Source: Theocolax elegans (Eukaryota > Arthropoda > Insecta > Hymenoptera > Cerocephalidae). From it: DNA of 64,000 nt. Within the stretch, counting starts at the first letter, position 1, and each line of letters begins with the position of its first letter. The translations under genes and the position numbers were made by a program. The notes below the pieces were generated by a model. The model did no database searches. It had not been told where the DNA came from and saw only the letters and a list, made by a program, of their open reading frames with translations. The stretch spans positions 43,358,711-43,422,710 of the forward strand of contig CM047425.1 of assembly GCA_026168455.1 (NCBI GenBank), read 5' to 3'. Below, piece by piece: positions 49,201 to 62,532 of this stretch.

Positions 49201-52200
49201 AATCCCGTAATAGGTAGAATCATCCCGAAATACTCGGAATTCCCAAAAGATCCAGGAAATCCCGTAATTGGTAGATTCATTCCCGAATTACCTCAGATAT
49301 TCCCGAAATATCCAGGAAATACTATAATTAGTGGAGTCTTTCTGAAATATTTCAGAAATTCCCGAAATATCCAGGAAATCCCTTATTTAGTAGAGTTATC
49401 CAGAAATACCTCAGAAATTCCCGAAATATCCAGGAAATACTATAATAGTGGTCTTTCTGAAATATTTCAGAAATTCCCGAAATATCCAGAAAATCCCTTA
49501 TTTAGTAGTGTTATCCAGAATTACCCTCAAATTCCCAAATATCCAGAAATTCCGTTATTATTAATGTTATCCCGAATTTCCTCAGAAATTCCCGAAAGAT
49601 CCAGAAATCTCGTAATTGTAAGTTCTCCAGAAATACCTCAGAAATTCCCGAAATATCCAGGAAATCCCTTAATTTGTAGAATTATCCAAAAATACCACAG
49701 AAATTCTCGAAATATCCAGGAAATACCATGATTATGGAGTCTTTCTGAAATATTTCAGAAATTCCCGAAATCCGAAATCCCTTATTTAGTAGAGTTATCC
49801 AGAAATACCTCAAAATTCCCAAACTATCCAGGAAATTCCGTTATTATTAGTATTATCCCGAATGTCCTCCTCAGAAATTCCCGAAATATACAGAAATTCC
49901 GTAATTAGTATATTCCATCCCGAATTTCCACAGAAATTCGCGTAATATCCGGAAATCCCGTAATAGGTAGAATCATCCCGAAATACCTCGGAATTCCCAA
50001 AAGATCCAGAAAATCCCGTAATTGGTATAATTCATCCCGATTACCTCAGATATTCCCGAAATCCAGGAAATACTATAATTAGTGGAGTCTTTCTGAAATA
50101 TTTCAGAAATTCCCGAATATCCAGGAAATCCCTTATTTAGTAGAGTTATCCAGAAATACCTCAGAAATTCCCGAATATCCAGGAAATCATAATTAGTGGA
50201 GTCTTTCTGAAATTTCAGAAATTCCCGAAATATCCAGAAAATCCCTTATTTAGTAGTGTTATCCAGAATTACCTCAGAAATTCCCAAAATATCCAGAAAT
50301 TCCGTTATTATTAATGTTATCCCGAATTTCCTCAGAAATTCCCGAAAGATCAGGAAATCTCGTAATTAGTAAGTTATCCAGAATACCTCAGAAATTCCCG
50401 AAATCCAGGAAATCCCTTAATTTGTAGATTATCCCAAAAATACCACAGAAATTCTCGAAATATCCAGGAAATACCATGATTAGTGGAGTCTTTCTGAAAT
50501 ATTTCAGAATTCCCGAAAATCCAGGAAATCCCTTATTTAGTAAGTTCCAGAAATACCTCAGAAATTCCCGAAATATCCAGGAAATCCCGTATTAGTAGCG
50601 TCATCCCGAAATAAATAGAAATTTCCGAAATATCCAGGAAATCCCTTAATTTGGTAGAGTTATCCGAAATTCCTCAGAATTCCCAAAATATCAGGAAATT
50701 CCGTAATTAGAGGAGTCTTTCTGAATATTTCAGAAATTCCCGAAATATCCAGGAAATTCCGTAATTATAGCATCATCCCGAATTTCCACAGAAATCGCGT
50801 AATATCCAGGAAATCCCGTAATAGGTAGAATCATCCCGAAATACCTCGGAATTCCCAAAAGATCCAGGAAATCCCGTAATTTGTAGATTCATCCCGAATT
50901 TCCTCAATATTCCCGAAATATCCAGGAATACTATAATTAGTGGAGTCTTTCTGAAATATTTCAGAAATTCCCGAAATATCCAGGAAATCCCTTATTTAGT
51001 AGAGTTATCCAGAAATACCTCAGAAATTTCCAAAATATCCAGGAAATCCCGTAATTAGTGGAGACATTTCGAAGTACCTCAGAAATTCCCGAAATATCCA
51101 TGAAATCCCTTAATTAGTAGATTCATCCCGAATTTCCACAGAAATTCGCGTAATATCCAGGAAATCCCGTAATAGGTAGAATCATCCCGAAATACCTCTG
51201 AATTCCCAAAAGATCCAGGAAATCCCGTAATTGGTAGATTCATCCCTAATTTCCTCAGATATTCCCGAAATATCCAGGAAATACTATAATTAGTGGAGTC
51301 TTTCTGAAATATTTCAGAAATTCCCGAAATATCCAGGAAATCTTTTATTTAGTAGAGTTATCCAGAAATACCTCAGAAATTTCCGAAATATCCAGGAAAT
51401 ACTATAATTAGTGGAGTCTTTCTGAAATATTTCAGAAATTCCCGAAATATCCAGGAAATCCCTTATTTAGTAGAGTTATCCAGAAATACCTCAGAAATTC
51501 CCAAAATATCCAGGAAATTCCTTATTATTTGGTATTATCCCGAATTTCCTCAGAAATTCCCGAAAATATACAGGAAATTCCGTAATTAGTAGATTCATCC
51601 CGAATTCCACAGAAATTCGCGTAATATCCAGGAAATCCCGTAATAGGTAGAATCATCCCGAAATACCTCGGAATTCCCAAAAGATCCAGGAAATCCCGTA
51701 TTTGGTAGATTCATCCCGAATTACCTCAGATATTCCCGAAATATCCAGGAAATACTATAATTAGTGGAGTCTTTCTGAAATATTTCAGAAATTCCCGAAA
51801 TATCCAGGAAATCCCTTATTTAGTAGAGTTATCCAGAAATACCTCAGAAATTCCCGAAATATCCAGGAAATTCCGTTATTATTGGTGTTATCCCGAATTC
51901 CTCAGAAATTCCCGAAAGATCCAGGAAATCCCGTAATTAGTAGAGTGATCCAGGAATACCTCATATATTCCCGAAATATCCAGGAAATACTATAATTAGT
52001 GGAGTCTTTCTGAAATATTTCAGAAATTCCCGAAATATCCAGGAAATCCCTTATTTAGTAGAGTTATCCAGAAATACCTCAGAAATTCCCAAAATATCCA
52101 GGAAATTCCGTTATTATTGGTATTATCCCGAATTTCCTCAGAAATTCCCGAAATATACAGGAAATTCCGTAATTAGTATATTCATCCCGAATTTCCACAT

Positions 52201-55200
52201 AAATTCGCGTAATATCCAGGAAATCCCCGTAATAGGTAGAATCATCCCGAAATACCTCGGAATTCCCAAAAGATCCAGGAAATCCGTAATTGGTTAGATT
52301 CATCCCGAATTACCTCAGATATCCCGAAATACAGGAAATACTATAATTAGTGGATGTCTTTCTGAAATATTTCAGAAATTCCCGAAATATCCAGGAAATC
52401 CCTTATTTAGTAGAGTTATCCAGAAATACCTCAGAATCACGAAATATCCAGGAAATTCCGTATTATTGGTGTTATCCCCGAATTTCCTCAGAAATCCCCG
52501 AAGAGCCAGGAAATCCCGTAATTAGTAGAGTGATCCAGGAATACCTCCATATATTCCCGAAATATCCAGGAAATACATAATTAGTGGAGTCTTTCTGAAA
52601 TATTTCAGAAATTCCGAAATATCCAGGAAACCCTTATTTAGTAGAGTTATCAGAAATACCTCAGAAATTCCCAAAATATCCAGGAAATTCCGTATTATTG
52701 GTATTATCCCGAATTTCCTCAGAAATTCCCGAAATATACAGGAAATTCCGTAATTAGTAGATTCATCCCGAATTTCCACAGAAATTCGCGTAATATCCAG
52801 GAAATCCCGTAATAGGTAGAATCATCCCGAAATACCTCGGAATTCCCAAAAGATCCAGGAAATCCCGTAATTGGTAGATTCATCCCGAATTACCTCAGAT
52901 ATTCCCGAAATATCCAGAAAATACTATAATTAGTGGAGTCTTTCTGAAATATTTCAGAAATTCCCGAAATATCCAGGAAATCCCTTATTAGTAGAGTTAT
53001 CCGAAATACCTCAGAAATTCCCGAAATATCCAGGAAATTCCGTTATTATTGGTGTTATCCCGAATTTCCTCAGAAATTCCCGAAAGATCCAGGAAATCCC
53101 GTAATTAGTAGAGTGATCCAGGAATACTATAATTAGTGGAGTCTTTCTGAAATATTTCAGAAATTCCCGAAATATCCAGGAAATCCCTTATTTAGTAGAG
53201 TTATCCAGAAATACCTCAGAAATTCCCAAATTATCCAGGAAATTCCGTTATTATTGGTATTATCCCGAATTTCCTCAGAAATTTCCCGAAATATACAGGA
53301 AATTCCGTAATTAGTATATTCATCCCGAATTTCCACAGAAATTCGCGTAATATCCAGGAAATCCCGTAATAGGTAGAATCATCCCGAAATACCTCGAATT
53401 CCCAAAGATCCAGGAAATCCCGTATTGGTAGATTCATCCCGAATTACCTCAGATATTCCCGAAATATCCAGGAAATACTATAATTAGTGGAGTCTTTCTG
53501 AAATATTTCAGAATTCCCGAAATATCCAGGAAATCCCTTATTTAGTAGAGTTATCCAGAAATACCTCAGAAATTCCCGAAATATCCAGGAAATACTATAA
53601 TTAGTGGAGTCTTTCTGAAATATTTCAGAAATTCCCGAAATATCCAGGAAATCCCTTATTAGTAGAGTTATCCAGAATACCTCAGAAATTCCCAAAATAT
53701 CCAGGAAATTCCGTTATTATTGTATTATCCCGAATTTCCTCAGAAATTCCCGAAATATACAGGAAATTCCGTAATTAGTAGATTCATCCCGAATTTCCAC
53801 AGAAATTCGCGTAATATCCAGGAAATCCCGTATAGGTAGAATCATCCCGAAATACCTCGGAATTCCCAAAAGATCCAGGAATCCCGTATTGGTAGATTCA
53901 TCCCGAATTACCTCAGAATATTCCCGAAATATCCAGGAAATACTATAATTAGTGGAGTATTCTGAAATATTTCAGAAATTCCCGAAATATCCAGGAAATC
54001 CCTTATTAGTAGAGTTATCCAGAAATACCTCAGAAATTCCCGAAATATCCAGGAAATTCCGTTATTATTGGTGTTATCCCGAATTTTCCTCAGAAATTCC
54101 CGAAAGATCCAGGAAATCCCGTAATTAGTAGAGTGATTCCAGGAATACCTCATATATTCCCGAAATATCCAGGAAATACTATAATTAGTGGAGTCTGTTC
54201 TGAAATATTTCAGAAATTCCCGAAATATCCAGGAAATCCCTTATTTAGTAGAGTTATTCCAGAAATACCTCAGAAATTCCCAAAATATCCAGGAAATTCC
54301 GTTATTATTGGTATTATCCCGAATTTCCTCAGAAATTCCCCGAAATATACAGGAAATTCCGTAATTAGTATATTCATTCCCGAATTTCCACAGAAATTCG
54401 CGTATATATCCAGGAAATCCCGTAATAGGTAGAATCATCCCGAAATACCTCGGAATTCCCAAAGATCCAGGAAATCCCGTAATTGGTAGATTCATCCCGA
54501 ATTACCTCAGATATTCCCGAAATATCCATGAAATACTATAATTAGTGGAGTCTTTCTGAAATATTTCAGAAATTCCCGAAATATCCAGGAAATCCCTTAT
54601 TTAGTAGAGTTATCCAGAAATACCTCAGAAATTCCCGAAATATCCAGGAAATATATAATTAGTGGAGTCTTTCCTGAAATATTTCAGAAATTCCCGAAAT
54701 ATCCAGGAAATCCCTTATTTAGTAGTGTTATCCAGAATTTCCTCAGAAAATCCCAAAATATCCAGGAAATTCCGTATTATTAATGTTATCCCGAATTTCC
54801 TCAGAAATTCCCGAAAGATCCAGGAAATCTCGTAATTAGTAGAGTTATCCAGAAATACCTCAGAAATTCCCGAAATATCCAGGAAATCCCTTAATTTGTA
54901 GAATTATCCAAAAATACCACAGAAATTCTCGAAATATCCAGGAAATACCATGATTAGTGGAGTCTTTCTGAAATATTTCAGAAATTCCCGAAATATCCAG
55001 GAAATTCCCTTATTTAGTAGAGTTATCCAGAAATACCTCAGAAATTCCCAAAATATCCAGGAAATTCCGTTATTATTGGTATTATCCCGAATTTCCTCAG
55101 AAATTCCCGAAATATACAGGAAATTCCGCAATTAGTATATTCATCCCGAATTTCCACAGAAATTCGCGTAATATCCAGGAAATCCCGTAATAGGTAGAAT

Positions 55201-57011
55201 CATCCCGAAATACCTCGGAATTCCCAAAAGATCCAGGAAATCCCGTAATTGGTAGATTCATCCGCGAATTACCCTCAGATATTCCCGAAATATCCGGAAA
55301 TACTATAATTAGTGGAGTCTTTCTGAAATATTCAGAAATTCCCGAAATATCCAGGAAATCCCTTATTTAGTAGAGGTTATCCAGAAATACCTCAGAAATT
55401 CCCGAAATATCCAGAAATACTATAATTAGTGGAGTCTTTCTGAAATATATTCAGAAATTCCCGAAATATCCAGGAAATCCCTTATTTAGTAGTGTTATCC
55501 AGAATTACCTCAGAAATCCCAAAATATCCAGGAAATTCCGTTATTATAATGTTATCCCGAATTTCCTCAGAATTCCCCGAAAGATCCAGGAAATCTCGTA
55601 ATTAGTAGAGTTATCCAGAAATACCTCAAAATTCCCGAAATATCCAGGAAATCCCTTAATTTGTAGAATTATCCAAAAATACCACAGAAAATTCTCGAAA
55701 TATCCAGGAAATACCATGATTAGTGGAGTCTTTCTGAAATATTTCAGAAATTCCCGAAATATCCAGGAAATCCCTTATTTAGTAGAGTTATCCAGAAATA
55801 CCTCAGAAATTCCCGAAATATCCAGGAAATCCCGTAATTAGTAGCGTCATCCCGAAATAAATAAGAAATTTCCGAAATATCCAGGAAATACCGCAATTAG
55901 TGGAGACATTTCGAAGTACCTCAGGAATTCCCGAAATATCCAGGAAATCCCTTAATTGTAGAGTTATCCAGAAATTCCTCAGAAATTCCCGAAATATCCA
56001 GGAAATTCCGTAATTAGAGGAGTCTTTCTGAAATATTTCAGAAATTCCCGAAATATCCAGGAAATTCCGTAATTAGTAGCATCATCCCGAAATACCTCAG
56101 CAATTCCCGAAGGCCCTGGAAATCCCGTAATTGGTAGAATCATCACGAATTTCCTCAGATATTCCCGAAATATCCAAAAAATCCCGTAATTAGTAGCGTC
56201 ATTCCACAATATCTCAGAAATTCCCGATATATCCTGGAAATCCCGTAATTAGTAGAGTTATCCAGAAATACCTCAGAAATTCCCAAAATATCCAGGAAAT
56301 TCCGTTATTATTGGTATTATCCCGATTTTCCTCAGAAATTCCCGAAATATACAGGAAATTCCGTAATTAGTAGATTCATCCCGAATTTCCACAGAAATTC
56401 GCGTAATATCCAGGAAATCCCGTAATAGGTAGAATCATCCCGAAATACCTCGGAATTCCCAAAAGATCCAGGAAATCCCGTAATTGGTAGATTCATCCCG
56501 AATTACCTCAGATATTCCCGAAATATCCAGGAAATACTATAATTAGTGGAGTCTTTCTGAAATATTTCAGAAATTCCCGAAATATCCAGGAAATCCCTTA
56601 TTTAGTAGAGTTATCCAGAAATACCTCAGAAATTCCCGAAATATCCAGGAAATTCCGTTATTATTGGTGTTATCCCGAATTTCCTCAGAAATTCCCGAAA
56701 GATCCAGGAAATCCCGTAATTAGTAGAGTGATCCAGGAATACCTCATATATTCCCGAAATATCCAGGAAATACTATAATTAGTGGAGTCTTTCTGAAATA
56801 TTTCAGAAATTCCCGAAATATCCAGGAAATCCCTTATTTAGTAGAGTTATCCAGAAATACCTCAGAAATTCCCAAAATATCCAGGAAATTCCGTTATTAT
56901 TGGTATTATCCCGAATTTCCTCAGAAATTCCCGAAATATACAGGAAATTCCGTAATTAGTATATTCATCCCGAATTTCCACAGAAATTCGCGTAATATCC
57001 AGGAAATCCCG

Positions 57012-60000
57012 TAATAGGTAGAATCATCCCGAAATACCTCGGAATTCCCAAAAGATCCAGGAAATCCCGTAATTGGTAGATTCATCCCGAATTACCTCAG
57101 ATATTCCCGAAATATCCAGGAAATACTATAATTAGTGGAGTCTTTCTGAAATATTTCAGAAATTCCCGAAATATCCAGGAAATCCCTTATTTAGTAGAGT
57201 TATCCAGAAATACCTCAGAAATTCCCGAAATATCCAGGAAATACTATAATTAGTGGAGTCTTTCTGAAATATTTCAGAAATTCCCGAAATATCCAGGAAA
57301 TCCCTTATTTAGTAGAGTTATCCAGAAATACCTCAGAAATTCCCAAAATATCCAGGAAATTCCGTTATTATTGGTATTATCCCGAATTTCCTCAGAAATT
57401 CCCGAAATATACAGGAAATTCCGTAATTAGTAGATTCATCCCGAATTTCCACAGAAATTCGCGTAATATCCAGGAAATCCCGTAATAGGTAGAATCATCC
57501 CGAAATACCTCGGAATTCCCAAAAGATCCAGGAAATCCCGTAATTGGTAGATTCATCCCGAATTACCTCAGATATTCCCGAAATATCCAGGAAATACTAT
57601 AATTAGTGAAGTCTTTCTGAAATATTTCAGAAATTCCCGAAATATCCAGGAAATCCCTTATTTAGTAGAGTTATCCAGAAATACCTCAGAAATTCCCGAA
57701 ATATCCAGGAAATTCCGTTATTATTGGTGTTATCCCGAATTTCCTCAGAAATTCCCGAAAGATCCAGGAAATCCCGTAATTAGTAGAGTGATCCAGGAAT
57801 ACCTCATATATTCCCGAAATATCCAGGAAATACTATAATTAGTGGAGTCTTTCTGAAATATTTCAGAAATTCCCGAAATATCCAGGAAATCCCTTATTTA
57901 GTAGAGTTATCCAGAAATACCTCAGAAATTCCCAAAATATCCAGGAAATTCCGTTATTATTGGTATTATCCCGAATTTCCTCAGAAATTCCCGAAATATA
58001 CAGGAAATTCCGTAATTAGTATATTCATCCCGAATTTCCACAGAAATTCGCGTAATATCCAGGAAATCCCGTAATTGGTAGATTCATCCCGAATTACCTC
58101 AGATATTCCCGAAATATCCAGGAAATACTATAATTAGTGGAGTCTTTCTGAAATATTTCAGAAATTCCCGAAATATCCAGGAAATCCCTTATTTAGTAGA
58201 GTTATCCAGAAATACCTCAGAAATTCCCGAAATATCCAGGAAATACTATAATTAGTGGAGTCTTTCTGAAATATTTCAGAAATTCCCGAAATATCCAGGA
58301 AATCCCTTATTTAGTAGTGTTATCCAGAATTTCCTCAGAAATTCCCAAAATATCCAGGAAATTCCGTTATTATTAATGTTATCCCGAATTTCCTCAGAAA
58401 TTCCCGAAAGATCCAGGAATCTCGTAATTAGTAGAGTTATCCAGAAATACCTCAGAAATTCCCGAAATATCCAGGAAATCCCTTAATTTGTAGAATTATC
58501 CAAAAATACCACAGAAATTCTCGAAATATCCAGGAAATACCATGATTAGTGGAGTCTTTCTGAAATATTTCAGAAATTCCCGAAATATCCAGGAAATCCC
58601 TTATTTAGTAGAGTTATCCAGAAATACCTCAGAAATTCCCAAAATATCCAGGAAATTCCGTTATTATTGGTATTATCCCGAATTTCCTCAGAAATTCCCG
58701 AAATATACAGGAAATTCCGTAATTAGTATATTCATCCCGAATTTCCACAGAAATTCGCGTAATATCCAGGAAATCCCGTAATAGGTAGAATCATCCCGAA
58801 ATACCTCGGAATTCCCAAAAGATCCAGGAAATCCCGTAATTGGTAGATTCATCCCGAATTACCTCAGATATTCCCGAAATATCCAGGAAATACTATAATT
58901 AGTGGAGTCTTTCTGAAATATTTCAGAAATTCCCGAAATATCCAGGAAATCCCTTATTTAGTAGAGTTATCCAGAAATACCTCAGAAATTCCCGAAATAT
59001 CCAGGAAATACTATAATTAGTGGAGTCTTTCTGAAATATTTCAGAAATTCCCGAAATATCCAGGAAATCCCTTATTTAGTAGTGTTATCCAGAATTACCT
59101 CAGAAATTCCCAAAATATCCAGGAAATTCCGTTATTATTAATGTTATCCCGAATTTCCTCAGAAATTCCCGAAAGATCCAGGAAATCTCGTAATTAGTAG
59201 AGTTATCCAGAAATACCTCAGAAATTCCCGAAATATCCAGGAAATCCCTTAATTTGTAGAATTATCCAAAAATACCACAGAAATTCTCGAAATATCCAGG
59301 AAATACCATGATTAGTGGAGTCTTTCTGAAATATTTCAGAAATTCCCGAAATATCCAGGAAATCCCTTATTTAGTAGAGTTATCCAGAAATACCTCAGAA
59401 ATTCCCGAAATATCCAGGAAATCCCGTAATTAGTAGCGTCATCCCGAAATAAATAAGAAATTTCCGAAATATCCAGGAAATACCGCAATTAGTGGAGACA
59501 TTTCGAAGTACCTCAGGAATTCCCGAAATATCCAGGAAATCCCTTAATTTGTAGAGTTATCCAGAAATTCCTCAGAAATTCCCGAAATATCCAGGAAATT
59601 CCGTAATTAGAGGAGTCTTTCTGAAATATTTCAGAAATTCCCGAAATATCCAGGAAATTCCGTAATTAGTAGCATCATCCCGAAATACCTCAGCAATTCC
59701 CGAAGGCCCTGGAAATCCCGTAATTGGTAGAATCATCACGAATTTCCTCAGATATTCCCGAAATATCCAAAAAATCCCGTAATTAGTAGCGTCATTCCAC
59801 AATATCTCAGAAATTCCCGATATATCCTGGAAATCCCGTAATTAGTAGAGTTATCCAGAAATACCTCAGAAATTCCCGAAATATCCAGGAAATCCCTTAA
59901 TTTGTAGAGTTATCCAAAAATACCACAGAAATTCCCGAAATATCCAGGAAATCCCTTATTTAGTAGAGTTATCCAGAAATACCTCAGAAATTCCCGAAAT

Positions 60001-60500
60001 ATGCAGGAAATCCCGTAATTAGTAGCGTCATCCCGAAATAAATAAGAAATTTCCGAAATATCCAGGAAATACCACAATTAGTGGAGACATTTCGAAGTAC
60101 CTCAGGAATTCCCGAAATATCCAGGAAATCCCGTAATTAGTGGAGTCTCTCACAAATATTTCAGAAATTCCCGAAATATACAGGAAATTCCGTAATTAGT
60201 AGATTCATCCCGAATTTCCACAGAAATTCGCATAATATCCAGGAAATCCCGTAATAGGTAGAATCTTCCCGAAATACCTCGGAATTCCCAAAAGATCCAG
60301 GAAATCCCGTAATTGGTAGATTCATCCCGAATTTCCTCAGATATTCCCGAAATATCCAGGAAATACTATAATTAATGGAGTCTTTCTGAAATATTTCAGA
60401 AATTCACGAAATATCCAGGAAATCCCTTATTTAGTAGAGTTATCCAGAAATACCTCAGAAATTCCCGAAATATCCAGGAAATTCCGTTATTATTGGTGTT
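57012..60500 (+). repeat. Long-range duplicate, copy B (partner at 42652-46100)
   Basis: This is the clean, near-59-bp-spaced version of copy A. It serves as the best available reference for the domain II unit order because it lies outside the indel-rich zone. Confidence 0.82.
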
Positions 60501-61139
60501 ATCCCGAATTTCCTCAGAAATTCCCGAAAGATCCAGGAAATCCCGTAATTAGTAGAGTGATCCAGGAATACCTCATAAATTCCTGAAATATCCAGGAAAT
60601 TCCGTAATTAGTGGAGTCTTTCTGAAATATTTCAGAAATTCCCGAAATATCCAGGAAATTCCGTAATTAGTAGCGTCATCCCGAAATACCTCAGCAATTC
60701 CCGAATGCCCTGGAAATCCAGTAATTGGTAGAATCATCACGAATTTCCTCAGATATTCCCGAAATATCCAAAAATCCCGTAATTAGTAGCGTCATTCCAC
60801 AATATCTCAGAAATTCCCGAAATATCCTGGAAATCCCGTAATTAGTAGAGTTATCCAGAAATACCTCAGAAATTCCCGAAATATCCTGGAAATCCCTTAA
60901 TTTGTAGAGTTATCCAAAAATACCACAGAAATTCTCGAAATATCCAGGAAATACCATGATTAGTGGAGTTTTTTTTTAAATACCTCAGCAATTACCGAAA
61001 GATCCAGGAAATCCCGTAATTGGTAGATTCATCCCGAATTTTCCCAGGTATTCCCGAAATATCCAGGAAATACTATAATTAGTGGAGTATTTCTGAAATA
61101 TTTCAGAAATTCCCGAAATATCCAGGAAATCCCTTATTT

Positions 61140-61165
61140 AGTAGAGTTTCCGAAATATCAAGGTA
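61140..61165 (+). other. Out-of-register deletion junction
   Basis: TTTAGTAGAGTT runs straight into TCCGAAATATCAAGGTAATACC. In the parallel region (23150-23250) about 81 bases stand between these points. The loss is not a multiple of 59, unlike the other rearrangements, which points to end joining or replication slippage rather than unequal crossover. Confidence 0.65.
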
Positions 61166-61471
61166 ATACCACAATTAGTGGAGACATTTCGAAATACCTC
61201 AGAAATTCCCGAAATATCCAGGAAATTCCGTTATTATTGGTGTTATCCCGAATTTCCTCAGAAATTCCCGAAAGATCAGGAAATCCCTTATTTAGTAGAG
61301 TTATCCAGAAATACTTCAGAAATTCCCGAAATATCCAGGAAATTCTGTAATTATTGGAGTCTTTCTGAAATATTTCAGAAATTCCCGAAATATCCTGGAA
61401 ATCCCGTAATTAGTAGAGTTATCCAGAAATACCTCAGAAATTCCCCAAATATCCAGAAAATCCCTTAATTT

Positions 61472-62532
61472 GTAGAGTTATCCAAAAATACCATAGAAAT
61501 TCTCGAAATATCCAGGAAATACCATAATTAGTGGAGTTTTTTTTTAAATACCTCAGCAATTACCGAAAAATCCAGGAAATCTCGTAATTGGTAGAATCGT
61601 CACGAAATTCCTCAGATATTTCCGAAATTTCCAGAAAAATCCCGTAATTAGTGAGTCTTTTTGAAATATTTCAGAAATTCCCGAATTACCCAGGAAATCC
61701 CTTAATTTGTAGTGTTATCCAGAAATACCTCAGAAATTCCCGAAATATCCAGGAAATCCCGTAATTAGTAGCGTCATCACGAAATAAATCAGAAATTTCC
61801 GAAATATCCAGTAAATACCAGAATTAGTGGAGACATTTCGAAGTACCTCAGAAATTCCCGAAATATCCATGAAATCCCTTAATTTGTAGAGTTACCCAGA
61901 AATTCCTCAGAAAATCCCGAATATCCAGGAAATCCCGTAATTAGTGGAGTCTCTCAGAAATATTCAGAAATTCCCGAAATATACAGGAAATTCCGTAATT
62001 AGTAGAGTTATCCAAAAATACCATAGAAATTCTCGAAATATCCAGGAATACCATAATTAGTGGAGTTTTTTTTTAAATACCTCAGCAATTACCGAAAAAT
62101 CCAGGAAATCTCGTAATTGGTAGAATCGTCACGAAATTCCTCAGATATTTCCGAAATTTCCAGAAAATCCCGTAATTAGTGGAGTCTTTTTGAAATATTT
62201 CAGAAATTCCCGAATTACCCAGGAAATCCCTTAATTTGTAGTGTTATCCAGAAATACCTCAGAAATTCCCGAAATATCCAGGAAATCCCGTAATTAGTAG
62301 CGTCATCACGAAATAAATCAGAAATTTCCGAAATATCCAGTAAATACCAGAATTAGTGGAGACATTTCGAAGTACCTCAGAAATTCCCGAAATATCCATG
62401 AAATCCCTTAATTTGTAGAGTTACCCAGAAATTCCTCAGAAAATCCCGAAATATCCAGGAAATCCCGTAATTAGTGGAGTCTCTCAGAAATATTTCAGAA
62501 ATTCCCGAAATATACAGGAAATTCCGTAATTA
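61472..62532 (+). repeat. 9-monomer (about 531-bp) tandem duplication
   Basis: Two adjacent copies share private variants: ACCGAAAAATCC, GAATTACCCAGG, CAGTAAATACCAGAATTAG and GAGTTACCCAG. The T runs start at 61537 and 62066, 529 bp apart, against 531 expected for 9 monomers. Near identity marks this as one of the most recent amplifications in the window. Confidence 0.88.

Larger units (their letters stand above)
12401..56000. other. Indel-rich assembly zone
   Basis: From about 12402 (CCAGAAATCCCG, AATTTCGAATATC) to about 55950 (CTTAATTGTAGAG) most monomers have one or two missing bases, nearly always in runs of A, C, G or T. Before 12400 and after about 56000 such losses are sparse. The pattern fits long-read sequence without short-read polishing, or gap filling, rather than biological decay. 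The zone contains the 100-N gap. Confidence 0.65.
42652..60600 (+). repeat. 59-bp satellite array, domain II (no T-tract monomer)
   Basis: The monomer length and cores are those of domain I, but the variant set differs. GGTATTATCCCG, ATTCATCCCGAATTACCTC and CTCATATATTCCCG monomers are frequent, and the T8-T9 monomer is missing. The landmark TAATAGGTAGAATC recurs at spacings near 589 (56423 to 57012), 471 (57012 to 57483) and 765 bp (54423 to 55188), that is 10, 8 and 13 monomers. Longer spacings of about 1290-1475 bp occur where the landmark monomer is lost or another block intervenes. The right limit is soft, between the last GGTATTATCCC (about 58670) and the first T tract (60969). Confidence 0.9.
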
